Below, one piece after another: positions 34,562 through 43,198 of a stretch of 64,000 nucleotides of DNA (the first letter of the stretch is position 1; each line of letters begins with the position of its first letter). The notes under the pieces are model-generated. The model was not told the origin of the DNA, ran no database searches, and was given only the letters and a program-made list of their open reading frames with translations. The DNA comes from CAITSH01 sp025356665 (GTDB taxonomy: Bacteria > Pseudomonadota > Gammaproteobacteria > Burkholderiales > SG8-39): the NCBI GenBank assembly GCA_025356665.1, contig JANXRV010000066.1:9773-73772 (forward strand), in the 5' to 3' direction. The position numbers and the translations under genes are program-made.

Positions 34562-35325
34562 CGCAATTCGACCTGTCCCTTTTCGTCACCACGGCGTCCA
34601 CACTTGTCACGCGGCTGCGCGCGCCAGAAAACACACCGCGCCTGGTGCAACTGCGATCCGGTCCCTTGGCTTACCGTCTGGTGCGTCGCAAACGCCGGAC
34701 TATCGCACTGACCGTCGACCACGATGGCATCACTGTCGCGGCGCCACGTTGGGTCACGCTGGGTGAGATTGAAAATTTCATACGCCTCAAGGAAACATGG
34801 TTGCGCAAGCGCCTGTCCGCGGCAGTACAGCGCGATCCATTTGAGTGGGTTGCCGGCGCGCGGCTCGCATGGTTGGGTGGCGCGGTGGCGCTGACCCCCG
34901 ATCCGGCTGCGCTAACGCCCTGCCTTGACGGGGGTAGGCTGCGTGTCGCCCTGGGCGCAGACGCATCAGCGGATGCTTGGCGCGAGATCGTGCTGGCGTG
35001 GATGCGGTCGGAGGCGCTTGCGCTTTTCCGTGAACGCGCAAGCCGGCTAGCCCCCCTACTCGGTGTCGGCGTACCGCCGATACGGCTCTCCGATTCAAAA
35101 TCCCAGTGGGGAAGTTGCTCGACCACCGGCCGGGTGCTGCTGTGCTGGCGGCTGACGCATTTGCCTCTGCACCTTGTTGACTACGTGGTGGCGCACGAAC
35201 TCGCGCACCTGATTCAAATGAACCATTCCAAGCGTTTTTGGACATTGGTTGAAAAACTGTGCCCCGATTACGCGGCGGCGCGCAAGGAGCTCAACACGCT
35301 CGGCAGGCGACTGCCCGCGCTATGA
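34558..35325 (+). CDS. YgjP-like metallopeptidase (SprT/DUF45 family)
   Basis: A 255-residue predicted zinc hydrolase of the DUF45/YgjP family. The zinc site is VVAHELAHLIQMNHSKRFW, i.e. HExxH plus a third His ten residues on; SKSQWGSCSTTGRVLLCWRL just before it is the family hallmark. The substrate is unknown. It is the fifth gene in a row that starts in a four-base overlap with the previous one. Confidence 0.9.
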   Translation: MTQFDLSLFVTTASTLVTRLRAPENTPRLVQLRSGPLAYRLVRRKRRTIALTVDHDGITVAAPRWVTLGEIENFIRLKETWLRKRLSAAVQRDPFEWVAGARLAWLGGAVALTPDPAALTPCLDGGRLRVALGADASADAWREIVLAWMRSEALALFRERASRLAPLLGVGVPPIRLSDSKSQWGSCSTTGRVLLCWRLTHLPLHLVDYVVAHELAHLIQMNHSKRFWTLVEKLCPDYAAARKELNTLGRRLPAL

Positions 35326-35383
35326 TCCGAGCGCATCGAAGCAGCACAACCGGAAAAAAGCAGGCACCTATGCGGAGAAGACG

Positions 35384-35770
35384 ATGAGAATATTGCACAC
35401 CATGTTGCGCGTCGGCGATATCGAACGCTCGATCCGATTTTATACCGAAGTCATGGGTATGACGTTATTACGCCGGACCGATCGTCCGGAGCAGAAATAC
35501 GCTCTGGCCTTCGTTGGATTCGGGCCAGAGGAATCGAATGCGGTGCTTGAGCTCACCTACAACTATGGCGTGAAATCCTATGATCACGGAAGCGCGTTCG
35601 GACATATCGCAATCGAAGTGCGCGATGCGTACAAGGCCTGCGAGACAGTCAAGGCCAAGGGTGGCGCGGTTACGCGGGAGGCGGGGCCGGTCAAGGGCGG
35701 CAGCACGGTCATTGCCTTCGTCCAAGACCCGGACGGCTACAAGATCGAACTCATCCAGGCCGAAGATTAA
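35384..35770 (+). CDS. gloA: Lactoylglutathione lyase (glyoxalase I)
   Basis: A 128-residue metal-dependent glyoxalase I that converts the methylglyoxal-glutathione adduct to S-lactoylglutathione. MRILHTMLRVGDIERSIRFY at the start, NAVLELTYNYG and IAFVQDPDGYKIELIQ at the end carry the ligand residues (His 6, Glu in VLELTYN, His in SAFGHIAIEV, Glu in YKIELI), the Ni-dependent type. Start ATG 35384 is the family start, with GGAG 8 bases before it. Confidence 0.96.
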   Translation: MRILHTMLRVGDIERSIRFYTEVMGMTLLRRTDRPEQKYALAFVGFGPEESNAVLELTYNYGVKSYDHGSAFGHIAIEVRDAYKACETVKAKGGAVTREAGPVKGGSTVIAFVQDPDGYKIELIQAED

Positions 35771-35780
35771 ACCGCATGCC

Positions 35781-35815
35781 GGCTGGAAACCCTTATCTGG
35801 CGTGACTTTCCGGCC
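35781..35815 (+). repeat. Dispersed hairpin repeat, copy E
   Basis: Outer arms GGCTGGAAA and TTTCCGGCC pair with one mismatch; the inner stem is weak. It is located in the 65-base gap between the convergent genes gloA and rsmA, where it may act as a two-way transcription stop. Confidence 0.6.
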
Positions 35816-35835
35816 GCAGCTGCCGCTGACCGGTC

Positions 35836-36603
35836 TTACGGGATAAGTGCGTTGCTGATTGCGACATAGTCTGAAACTGAAAGATTCTCCGGGCGCAGAC
35901 CAGGGTTGATACCAATGCGGCGCAAAGCTTCTTCAGTCATGAGTTTGCCAAGCGCATTGCGCAGCGTTTTACGCCGCTGCGTGAATGCAGCAGTCACCAC
36001 CCGCGCCAGGCTCGCGCCATCGCAGGCCAGCAACTTCTCCGCCGGAAGGGGGCGCAGACGCACCACGGCGGAATCGACCTTGGGTGGCGGCCTGAACGCT
36101 TCTGGCGGCACTTCGAGCAACATCTCCATTTCGTAGCGATACTGCAGCATCACCGAGAGCCGGCCGTATTCGGGGCCGGATGGCTCTGCGACCATGCGCT
36201 GCACTACCTCTTTTTGCAGCATGAAGGTCATATCGGTGAAACGGTCGGCGAAATTGAGTAGATGAAACAGCAAAGGCGTGGAAATGTTGTAGGGCAGGTT
36301 GCCGACCAGTCGAAGCGGTGAAGGCAGCAACGCGTAGTCGAATTCAAGCGCGTCGCCCTCGTGCACGACCACCTGCTCGGGAGAAAATCGCAGACGCAAG
36401 GCGGCAGCCAGATCACGGTCAATCTCAATGACATGCAGTGGCGCTGCCTGCTTTATCAGCAGATCAGTCAGCGCGCCCTCGCCGGGGCCGATCTCCGCAA
36501 CATACTCACCCGGCCGGATCGAGACGGCCGCCACAATGTCTGCAATCACGCGCTTGTCAGCAAGGAAGTGCTGCCCGAAACGCTTTCTCGGAATATGTTT
36601 CAT
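35836..36603 (-). CDS. rsmA: 16S rRNA (adenine1518/1519-N6)-dimethyltransferase
   Basis: A 255-residue KsgA/RsmA methyltransferase that dimethylates two adenines near the 3' end of 16S rRNA late in 30S assembly. RKRFGQHFLADKRV starts the family; motif I is VAEIGPGEGALTDLL and the catalytic motif IV is GNLPYNIS. Downstream of pdxA in the conserved lptD-surA-pdxA-rsmA order, with a 33-base gap. Confidence 0.97.
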   Translation of the reverse strand: MKHIPRKRFGQHFLADKRVIADIVAAVSIRPGEYVAEIGPGEGALTDLLIKQAAPLHVIEIDRDLAAALRLRFSPEQVVVHEGDALEFDYALLPSPLRLVGNLPYNISTPLLFHLLNFADRFTDMTFMLQKEVVQRMVAEPSGPEYGRLSVMLQYRYEMEMLLEVPPEAFRPPPKVDSAVVRLRPLPAEKLLACDGASLARVVTAAFTQRRKTLRNALGKLMTEEALRRIGINPGLRPENLSVSDYVAISNALIP

Positions 36604-36636
36604 GCGCGAATCACCGGTGACCTGCTCGCCCCCGGC

Positions 36637-37686
36637 TTAGGGCCGGCGCGCACTCTGCCCGATCATGTCGACGGCCATTTCCACGGCCGCGAACAAGCTC
36701 CCGGGATCCGCCCTGCCGCTACCCGCCAGGTCAAGCGCCGTACCATGATCCACGGATGTGCGGATAAATGGCAAACCCAGTGTGACATTCACGCCGCCGC
36801 CAAAACTCGCGTATTTCAGCACCGGCAGGCCCTGATCGTGATACATCGCCAGCACACAATCACCACCGCGCAAAACCGCCGGCGTGAACAGGGTATCCGC
36901 CGGAAACGGACCGGCAAGGTCCAGACCCTCGTCCCTCAATGCCGCGAGCACAGGGTTGATGACATCGATCTCTTCGCGCCCCAGGTGCCCCCCCTCACCG
37001 CTATGCGGGTTAAGTCCAGCAACCAGGATGCGTGGTCGCACCAGACCAAACCACCGCGTTAGGTCGGCCGACAAAATCCTCAGCGTCGCAGCCAGGGTTT
37101 CAGGCTTTATTGCAGCAGGTACGTCCTTGACCGCCAGATGCGTGGTCGCCAGCGCGACCCGCAAGCCCCCCCCGACCAGCATCATCACCACGTTTGCGGA
37201 GGCTCCTTGCGCAAAAAACTCGGTATGCCCGGTAAACGAGATGCCGGCATCATTGATAACCCCCTTATGCACCGGCGCGGTAACCAGTGCATCGAAGCGA
37301 CCGTCAAGGCCGCCGTTCATGCCCTGTCGCAACACGTCCAGTACATAATTACTGTTTCCAGCGTCAAGTTTGCCGGTGACGCAGGGTACGCGAAGGGGCA
37401 CATGTATCACTTCAACGATCCGGGGAGCCGGCGGCAGATGTGCTTCGCGAAGCTGCGCGTCGTAATCACGTACCGCTGCGGCGATGCCCAGTTCAATGGC
37501 GCGCCGCTCGATCAAGGCACGGTCGCCAAGCACCACCAGCCTCGCACCAAAGTCACGTCCGGCGAGAGCCAGGCAAATATCAGGTCCTATGCCCGAAGGC
37601 TCGCCTGAGCTTACCGCGACCAGGGGCAATTCCCGCCTTCCCGAACCCGCAACGGCGCGAGCGCCGCCTGCGACAAGTCCGCTCAC
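36637..37686 (-). CDS. pdxA: 4-hydroxythreonine-4-phosphate dehydrogenase
   Basis: A 349-residue NAD-dependent enzyme of pyridoxal phosphate synthesis. Metal-binding His residues are seen in SFTGHTEFFA, TTHLAVKDVP and GLNPHSGEGG. SSGEPSGIGPDICL starts the family. The start is GTG 37686, overlapping the surA stop by four bases (GTGA), which supports coupling to surA. The first ~20 residues are not conserved in PdxA. Confidence 0.97.
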   Translation of the reverse strand: MSGLVAGGARAVAGSGRRELPLVAVSSGEPSGIGPDICLALAGRDFGARLVVLGDRALIERRAIELGIAAAVRDYDAQLREAHLPPAPRIVEVIHVPLRVPCVTGKLDAGNSNYVLDVLRQGMNGGLDGRFDALVTAPVHKGVINDAGISFTGHTEFFAQGASANVVMMLVGGGLRVALATTHLAVKDVPAAIKPETLAATLRILSADLTRWFGLVRPRILVAGLNPHSGEGGHLGREEIDVINPVLAALRDEGLDLAGPFPADTLFTPAVLRGGDCVLAMYHDQGLPVLKYASFGGGVNVTLGLPFIRTSVDHGTALDLAGSGRADPGSLFAAVEMAVDMIGQSARRP

Positions 37687-39017
37687 TTGTCTTCCAGACG
37701 GTATTCCACGTAGGCGCGATCACGCAATTGGCGAACCCATTCCTGATAAGACTCGTCCGCCTTGCGATCACGCAAAACACGCCTCGCCTCGGCGCGTTTT
37801 CTTTCTGTGGACATATCCGCCTTGCGCCGCTCCAGCACTTCAATCAGGTGCCAGCCAAACTGCGAACGCACGGGTTGACTGACCTGATTGAGCGGCAACT
37901 CGTCCATCGCGCGTTCAAACTCCGCAACGGTGTCACCCGGATATAACCAGCCCAGATCCCCGCCCTTGGAAGCCGAGCCATCTTCGGAATTGAGTTTCGC
38001 CACTTCCGCGAAAGTCGCGCCGGCGACAATTCGTTCGCGAATATTGACCAGCTTTCGTTTGGCTTCATCCTCGGACACAAGCTCATTGGTCTTGATCAGA
38101 ATGTGCCTGGCATTGGTCTGGTTCACCATCGGCGCCGCGCCTGCGCCGGAAGCGCCACCACCGCGTTTGCCGATCAGTTTGAGAGCGTGAAATCCGGCCG
38201 GGCTGCGCAACACCGCGCTTACCTCACCAGGCTTCATCTGAGCCAAGGCCTCGGCGAACAGCTCAGGCAACCGGTCCCGCGGGCGCCAGCCCATCTGTCC
38301 GCCCTGCAGCGCATCAGAGGCGTCGGAAAATGTGGCGGCGAGTTGCGCAAAATCACCCCCGCTTCGCAACTGCTGCATAGCCGACTCAATGCGCGCGCGC
38401 TGGCGCTCGATTTGCTCGGGGCTTGCCTGCTCGGGCAGCCTCACCAGAATGTGTGCGAGGTTGTACTCGTCGCTCACATCTTTCGCCCCACCCTGTTCCT
38501 GCTCGGTAAGAAAATTATCGATCTCCCCCTCACTCACCACGATCTTGCTTTCGACCTCACGTTCGCGCAAACGCGTAAGAACGATTTCAGTGCGAACGTC
38601 CTCACGAAACTTGGAAAAGACAATGCCGTCCTTCTCCAACTCCCGGCGAAATTGCGCGACCGGCAGGCGGCTTTCCTGTGCGATACGCTCGATAGCGCGG
38701 TCAAGTTGCGCGTCGTCGACGCGCAATGCCGTTTCGCGCGCGAGCTGCAATTGCGTGTAATCGATGATCAGGCGTTCGAGCACCTGCTTATCCAGAACCC
38801 CCTCCGGCGGCAAGGGCGTGCCTTGCTGCTTGAGTTGCGCCTGGATCTGCCTGATTCTGGCGATCAGCTCGTACTGGGTGATTACTTCATTGTTCACCAC
38901 AGCAACGATTCGATCGACCAGTTGGATGCGATCGGCCGATCGGGGCGCTTGGGCGCTTGCGGCACCACAAGCAAGGAAAAGAACCCAAAAAAGAACCCAA
39001 AAAAACAACCGCTTCAT
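37683..39017 (-). CDS. surA: Periplasmic chaperone and peptidyl-prolyl isomerase SurA
   Basis: A 444-residue outer-membrane protein chaperone. It has a signal peptide (cleavage near ASAQA), a SurA N-terminal domain (RIVAVVNNEVITQYEL) and two parvulin domains with the repeated pattern AHILVRLPEQ (first) and RHILIKTNEL (second), each followed by GDFAQLA or GATFAEVA. It escorts outer-membrane beta-barrel proteins including LptD, encoded one base upstream on the same strand. Confidence 0.97.
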   Translation of the reverse strand: MKRLFFWVLFWVLFLACGAASAQAPRSADRIQLVDRIVAVVNNEVITQYELIARIRQIQAQLKQQGTPLPPEGVLDKQVLERLIIDYTQLQLARETALRVDDAQLDRAIERIAQESRLPVAQFRRELEKDGIVFSKFREDVRTEIVLTRLREREVESKIVVSEGEIDNFLTEQEQGGAKDVSDEYNLAHILVRLPEQASPEQIERQRARIESAMQQLRSGGDFAQLAATFSDASDALQGGQMGWRPRDRLPELFAEALAQMKPGEVSAVLRSPAGFHALKLIGKRGGGASGAGAAPMVNQTNARHILIKTNELVSEDEAKRKLVNIRERIVAGATFAEVAKLNSEDGSASKGGDLGWLYPGDTVAEFERAMDELPLNQVSQPVRSQFGWHLIEVLERRKADMSTERKRAEARRVLRDRKADESYQEWVRQLRDRAYVEYRLEDK

Positions 39018-39018
39018 A

Positions 39019-41304
39019 CTAATAACCCATTGGGCGAACAGCGTCGTTCAATGTTGGCGAGGAGGTAGATATCGGCGCATTCAACTGCGAATATCCTGAG
39101 ATATTCCGCTTAAGTGTCTCCAGTGGGTTGGACCCGATACTTGCCAAGCCGTTCAGTTCAAGCTGCACAAAGATACTGGTGTTCGCCGCCCCAACCGCCG
39201 TCGCAAAGCGCTGCCCGACAACGCGCACAATCCAGCATCCGCCGTTGTATTCAAAGCCCGCAAGACCCTCTACAATTTTTCCGTCCTGTATCGAATAATT
39301 GGATCGCGCGACACCATACCAGCCCCCGCCCAATGGCCACTGGCCCGAGACGTCAATCTGACGCAGAATATTGTGGTTAAAACGATACCCAAGGTTGATC
39401 ACTTTTTGCACTTCGGGCTGGTAACGTGTGCCGATAGTGATGCGCTCCAGCCTGCTGCGGCTGGAGCTGTACTGGACTGCAGAGTCGGCCGTCCATCGAG
39501 GGGTGATTTTGCCCGATACCGCCGCCAACCAATCCGAAGTCCGGAAGGTACGGGGTGTGTCGGTTGGATTGAGCGTCACCTCCTGATCCTTGAAATAATA
39601 CCTTTGCGCAACCGTGGCCCTTGCCAACTCCTGGCCGTTTGCCTGCAGCATGCGCGAGGTTACCGCGGCAGTTAGCTGGTTGGCATCGTTGATGCGGTCA
39701 TTCCCGGAAAAACTGTTCTCGGAAAAAATTTGCGCATAATTCAAATCCGCAATACCCGTATCAAAAATCGGGATGTTATTCTGGTTGCGTGCGGGAATAT
39801 TCACATAATAAAGACGCGGCTCAAGCGTCTGCACCACATCCTGGCCACGGAAATTAGTCGGTCTATCAAAGGTCAGGCCGCTATCCAGCGAGAATATCGG
39901 CAAGCCACGGGTAATGGCGTTATCCGGACCCAGGGTGTTCCGGTCCAGCGCGTAACGCGTCCAACTGTACCCAATCTTCGGCGTCAGGTATGCGCCGGAT
40001 GTCAACAGCGGCAGGCTCAGTGAAGGATAAGCGGACATCCGCTTGCCGATAACCTGGGTCGGATGCGCAAAATCCACATACTCGCCAGTCAGTGAAAAAT
40101 CCGTTGCGCCGACCGCCTGTTTTGACGCGCCAAAATTGATTTGTGGCAGGCGGGCGTAAGGCACGGCGACCGGCGCGAGCGGATCCTGCAGCGTTTGGTA
40201 GCGCTGCACCCTGCCTGACACCCCCCAAGTGCCATCCCCAAGCCAGCTTCCCCCGCGGCTAACGTAGGCGTCACGTGTCAGGTGGGTCTGCGAAGTCACC
40301 GCTACCAAGGCGCCCAACTCGCGAAAGTAATTGTCATCAGATACCTTATTCAGGTTCCAACCGCCAGAAAACCCCCGATCCGCGAACATATGCTGCGCAC
40401 TGAAAGAATAACGGGTGCGGTTGGCCGCCTTGTCATCCGGCAGAATATCGTATCGCGCCTCACCCCTGTATTTAGACTCCAGGTACCTGAATTCTGTGCC
40501 GATCTGCAAGCCGCGTTTGGCCATGGCGCGCGGCGTGATCGTGGCATCCCGATTCGGTGCGATATTTACGTAATAAGGCAGTGAAACCTCCGCACCTCCC
40601 TTGCCAGACAAACCGTAACTGGGCGAGAGAAACCCCGACTTGCGCTGGTTGTTGAGCGAAAATTCCAGCCACGGTGCCGCCAGTATCGGAACACCCATGA
40701 ACACAACCCGCGCCGATTCGGCAGCCCCCAGGCTGCGGCCATAATCCATATCAAGCTGACCGAATTTTATATACCAGTCTTCGTTGCCAGGCTTGCATGT
40801 GGAAAATGTTCCATCTGTCATGCGATAGTTTTCGTCGCCGAGCAACTCGATCTGATTTGCCGCGCCATGCCCTTCCGTAGGCAAGGCGCCGGCCTTGGCC
40901 CGCGGCGCGAGAACGTAGGTCGGCTTATCAAAAACTCCCTGCGCCTGATCCAACTTGTACCGCAGTGCCGGGCCGGTTATGACATCGCCGTCTCGAATCA
41001 GGCGCACACTTCCCAAGGCCTCAATCTCTTCGGTTTCCGTCGCGTACTTTAATCGCTCGGCGCTGATCGAAGTCGTGCCCTTGCGCAGTTCGGCGTCGCC
41101 CGAAGCGCGCATTTCCTGGCCTGCAATCCCCTCCATCCTGTCACCGGAAATAAACACCGGCAACTCGACATTACCTCCCTTGGGCAGCCCCTGGATCGAA
41201 CGCTGCAACTTAAGCCCCAGCCCCTGCCCCTGCGCCACCGCCGGAATCAACAGGCCGGCACATGCCGAAAGCGCAACTAGAGCGGAAAAACGCGAACGCA
41301 GCAT
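39019..41304 (-). CDS. lptD: LPS-assembly protein LptD
   Basis: A 761-residue outer-membrane beta-barrel that inserts LPS at the cell surface with LptE. A signal peptide begins at ATG 41304 (MLRSRFSALVALSACAGLL) and the N-terminal OstA domain follows (MEGIAGQEMRASGDAELRKG). The barrel occupies the rest, ending with LNGLASIGSNPLETLKRNIS. The frame is open for 74 codons upstream but only in non-conserved sequence overlapping the divergent amgK region, so it is not used. Typical disulfide cysteines seen include GTFSTCKPGNEDWYIKFG and NGGCWIVRVVGQRF near the C-terminus. Confidence 0.95.
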   Translation of the reverse strand: MLRSRFSALVALSACAGLLIPAVAQGQGLGLKLQRSIQGLPKGGNVELPVFISGDRMEGIAGQEMRASGDAELRKGTTSISAERLKYATETEEIEALGSVRLIRDGDVITGPALRYKLDQAQGVFDKPTYVLAPRAKAGALPTEGHGAANQIELLGDENYRMTDGTFSTCKPGNEDWYIKFGQLDMDYGRSLGAAESARVVFMGVPILAAPWLEFSLNNQRKSGFLSPSYGLSGKGGAEVSLPYYVNIAPNRDATITPRAMAKRGLQIGTEFRYLESKYRGEARYDILPDDKAANRTRYSFSAQHMFADRGFSGGWNLNKVSDDNYFRELGALVAVTSQTHLTRDAYVSRGGSWLGDGTWGVSGRVQRYQTLQDPLAPVAVPYARLPQINFGASKQAVGATDFSLTGEYVDFAHPTQVIGKRMSAYPSLSLPLLTSGAYLTPKIGYSWTRYALDRNTLGPDNAITRGLPIFSLDSGLTFDRPTNFRGQDVVQTLEPRLYYVNIPARNQNNIPIFDTGIADLNYAQIFSENSFSGNDRINDANQLTAAVTSRMLQANGQELARATVAQRYYFKDQEVTLNPTDTPRTFRTSDWLAAVSGKITPRWTADSAVQYSSSRSRLERITIGTRYQPEVQKVINLGYRFNHNILRQIDVSGQWPLGGGWYGVARSNYSIQDGKIVEGLAGFEYNGGCWIVRVVGQRFATAVGAANTSIFVQLELNGLASIGSNPLETLKRNISGYSQLNAPISTSSPTLNDAVRPMGY

Positions 41305-41461
41305 GGGGAAAAAGTTAAGGGCAAACCTTGGTTGGCAAAATCGAAACTTCCGTTTATCCGTGAATCGAAGTGCGGAAACAGAAGCGTTCTTGAGGAGGGC
41401 ATTATGCCTCTTATTTTGGGTGCTAAAATCGCATAATTCAGGCGAGAAGGCAATAAAACAA

Positions 41462-42466
41462 TTGGACCGCTCAGCCCAACTCGGACTCTGGCTGGAGTCC
41501 CATTTCCCAAGCGGCTCATTTACCATGTCGCCGGCATCCGCTGACGCTAGCTTTCGCCGCTATTTCCGCCTCAGTTTTGCCGATGGTCGGCCGAGCGTGA
41601 TCGTCATGGATGCGCCACCACCGCAGGAGGACTGCACGCCATTTGTGAGAATCGCCGGCTTGCTATCCGCCGCCGGCCTCAACGCGCCAAAAATTATCTC
41701 CCAGGACCTGGATCAGGGCTTTTTGCTGCTCTCCGACCTGGGAAAAACCACCTACCTGACCGCGATAAACGAGGACGAGGGCAACGCGGACGCCCTGTTC
41801 AATGATGCGATGGACGCGCTGGTCCGCTGGCAAGCCGCCAGCCAGCCGGCTATCCTTCCTGCCTACGACGATGCCTTGCTACGTCGCGAACTCGCCATCT
41901 TTCCTGACTGGTACGTCGGCCGCCATCTTGGCGTCATGCTGAACGATACACAACGCAACACACTGGCAACCACATTTGACGCCATCGTCGGCTGCAATCT
42001 GGCACAGCCTCAGGTTTATGTGCACCGCGATTACATGCCCAGAAACTTGATGTTGAGCGCGCCAAGTCCCGGCATATTGGACTTTCAGGATGCCGTTTAT
42101 GGGCCGATCAGCTATGACGTCGCATCGCTGTTCAAGGATGCCTTTCTCTCCTGGCCTGAGGAGCGTGTCCTAGACTGGACCATCCGCTACTGGCAAAAGG
42201 CAAAAAAGGCCGGGCTGCCGGTACGTGCGGACTTTGGCGAATTTTACACCGATTGTGAATGGATGGGCTTACAACGCCATCTCAAGATCATGGGCATTTT
42301 CGCCAGATTGAACTATCGCGATGGCAAACCCGACTATCTTGCCGACACCCCCCGTTTCTCCCGCTACGTCCGCGGCGTCGCGTCGCGCTACAACAGGCTC
42401 AAACCCCTGTTGCTGTTGTTTGATGAACTCGAAAATGTGGCGGACAGTTCCGGTTATACCTTCTGA
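41462..42466 (+). CDS. amgK: N-acetylmuramate/N-acetylglucosamine kinase AmgK-like
   Basis: A 334-residue aminoglycoside phosphotransferase-fold kinase that phosphorylates MurNAc or GlcNAc at C1 in cell-wall recycling. Seen: PASADASFRRYFRL (the N-lobe start), VYVHRDYMPRNLML (catalytic loop, HxD...N) and ILDFQDAVYGPISYD (metal-binding DFQDA). TTG 41462 is proposed, with AAGG 11 bases before it, because the family starts about here; a long open frame upstream overlaps the lptD gene and has no conservation. TAAAAT at 41424-41429 may be its -10. It is followed by murU with a one-base overlap, the usual AmgK-MurU pair. Confidence 0.9.
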   Translation: MDRSAQLGLWLESHFPSGSFTMSPASADASFRRYFRLSFADGRPSVIVMDAPPPQEDCTPFVRIAGLLSAAGLNAPKIISQDLDQGFLLLSDLGKTTYLTAINEDEGNADALFNDAMDALVRWQAASQPAILPAYDDALLRRELAIFPDWYVGRHLGVMLNDTQRNTLATTFDAIVGCNLAQPQVYVHRDYMPRNLMLSAPSPGILDFQDAVYGPISYDVASLFKDAFLSWPEERVLDWTIRYWQKAKKAGLPVRADFGEFYTDCEWMGLQRHLKIMGIFARLNYRDGKPDYLADTPRFSRYVRGVASRYNRLKPLLLLFDELENVADSSGYTF

Positions 42467-43131
42467 TGAAGGCGATGATACTGGCCGCCGGTCGGGGAGA
42501 ACGGATGCGTCCGCTAACCGATACCCTGCCCAAACCCCTGCTCGAGGCTGGGGGCCGGACGCTCATCGGCTGGCACCTGCACAAACTCGCCGCAGCCGGG
42601 TTCCAAGAAGCAATCATCAATCACGCACATCTGGGTAGACTGCTTGAGCAAACCTTGGGCGACGGATCGCGTTTTGGCATCAATATCCGATACTCTGCCG
42701 AACATAAAGCGCTTGAAACTGCGGGGGGAATTGCAAACGCACTACCCCTGCTAGGCGAGCATTTCCTGGTGATTAATGGCGACATATGGTGCGATTTCGA
42801 TTTCACGGCGGCCAATTCGGCCCTACAGCAAAATGACCTCGCGCACCTCGTGTTGGTCGACAACCCTCCACAGCACGCCGAAGGCGATTTTCACCTTTCT
42901 TCTACCGGGCGCGTCCAGCCCAAAGGAAGCCCTTTGCTCACGTTCAGCGGAATTGGCGTCTATCGCGCAGCGCTGTTTGCCGACATCAAGCCCGGAAGCA
43001 AGGCAGCCTTGGCACCGCTATTGCGCTCAGCCATGAACGACTGCCGCGTCAGCGGGGAACATTTTCGCGGACGCTGGCGCGACATCGGTACGCCCGAGCG
43101 CCTGTCAGCCCTGCGGCAGGAACTTCAGTGA
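42466..43131 (+). CDS. murU: N-acetylmuramate-1-phosphate uridylyltransferase MurU-like
   Basis: A 221-residue nucleotidyltransferase. KAMILAAGRGERMRPLTDTL is the nucleotide-binding signature; KPLLEAGGRTLIGW follows, and the Asp-containing INGDIWCDFD binds metal. Together with AmgK it converts MurNAc via MurNAc 1-phosphate to UDP-MurNAc, bypassing MurA. The start shares one base with the amgK stop (TGATG). Confidence 0.94.
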   Translation: MKAMILAAGRGERMRPLTDTLPKPLLEAGGRTLIGWHLHKLAAAGFQEAIINHAHLGRLLEQTLGDGSRFGINIRYSAEHKALETAGGIANALPLLGEHFLVINGDIWCDFDFTAANSALQQNDLAHLVLVDNPPQHAEGDFHLSSTGRVQPKGSPLLTFSGIGVYRAALFADIKPGSKAALAPLLRSAMNDCRVSGEHFRGRWRDIGTPERLSALRQELQ

Positions 43132-43198
43132 ACGGAATCCGCCTCCGCGCAAACATGCAAACCAATAACTCTTGCCATTTTGAGATACGCTTCAGCTC

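Noticed and set aside
40955..41461. Long N-terminal extension of the AmgK frame into lptD
   Set aside because: The extension overlaps the conserved N-terminal region of lptD on the other strand and has no similarity to the kinase; the family begins near 41462.
41305..41526. 74-codon extension of lptD upstream of ATG 41304
   Set aside because: The signal peptide begins at ATG 41304, and the upstream part is unconserved and overlaps the start region of amgK.
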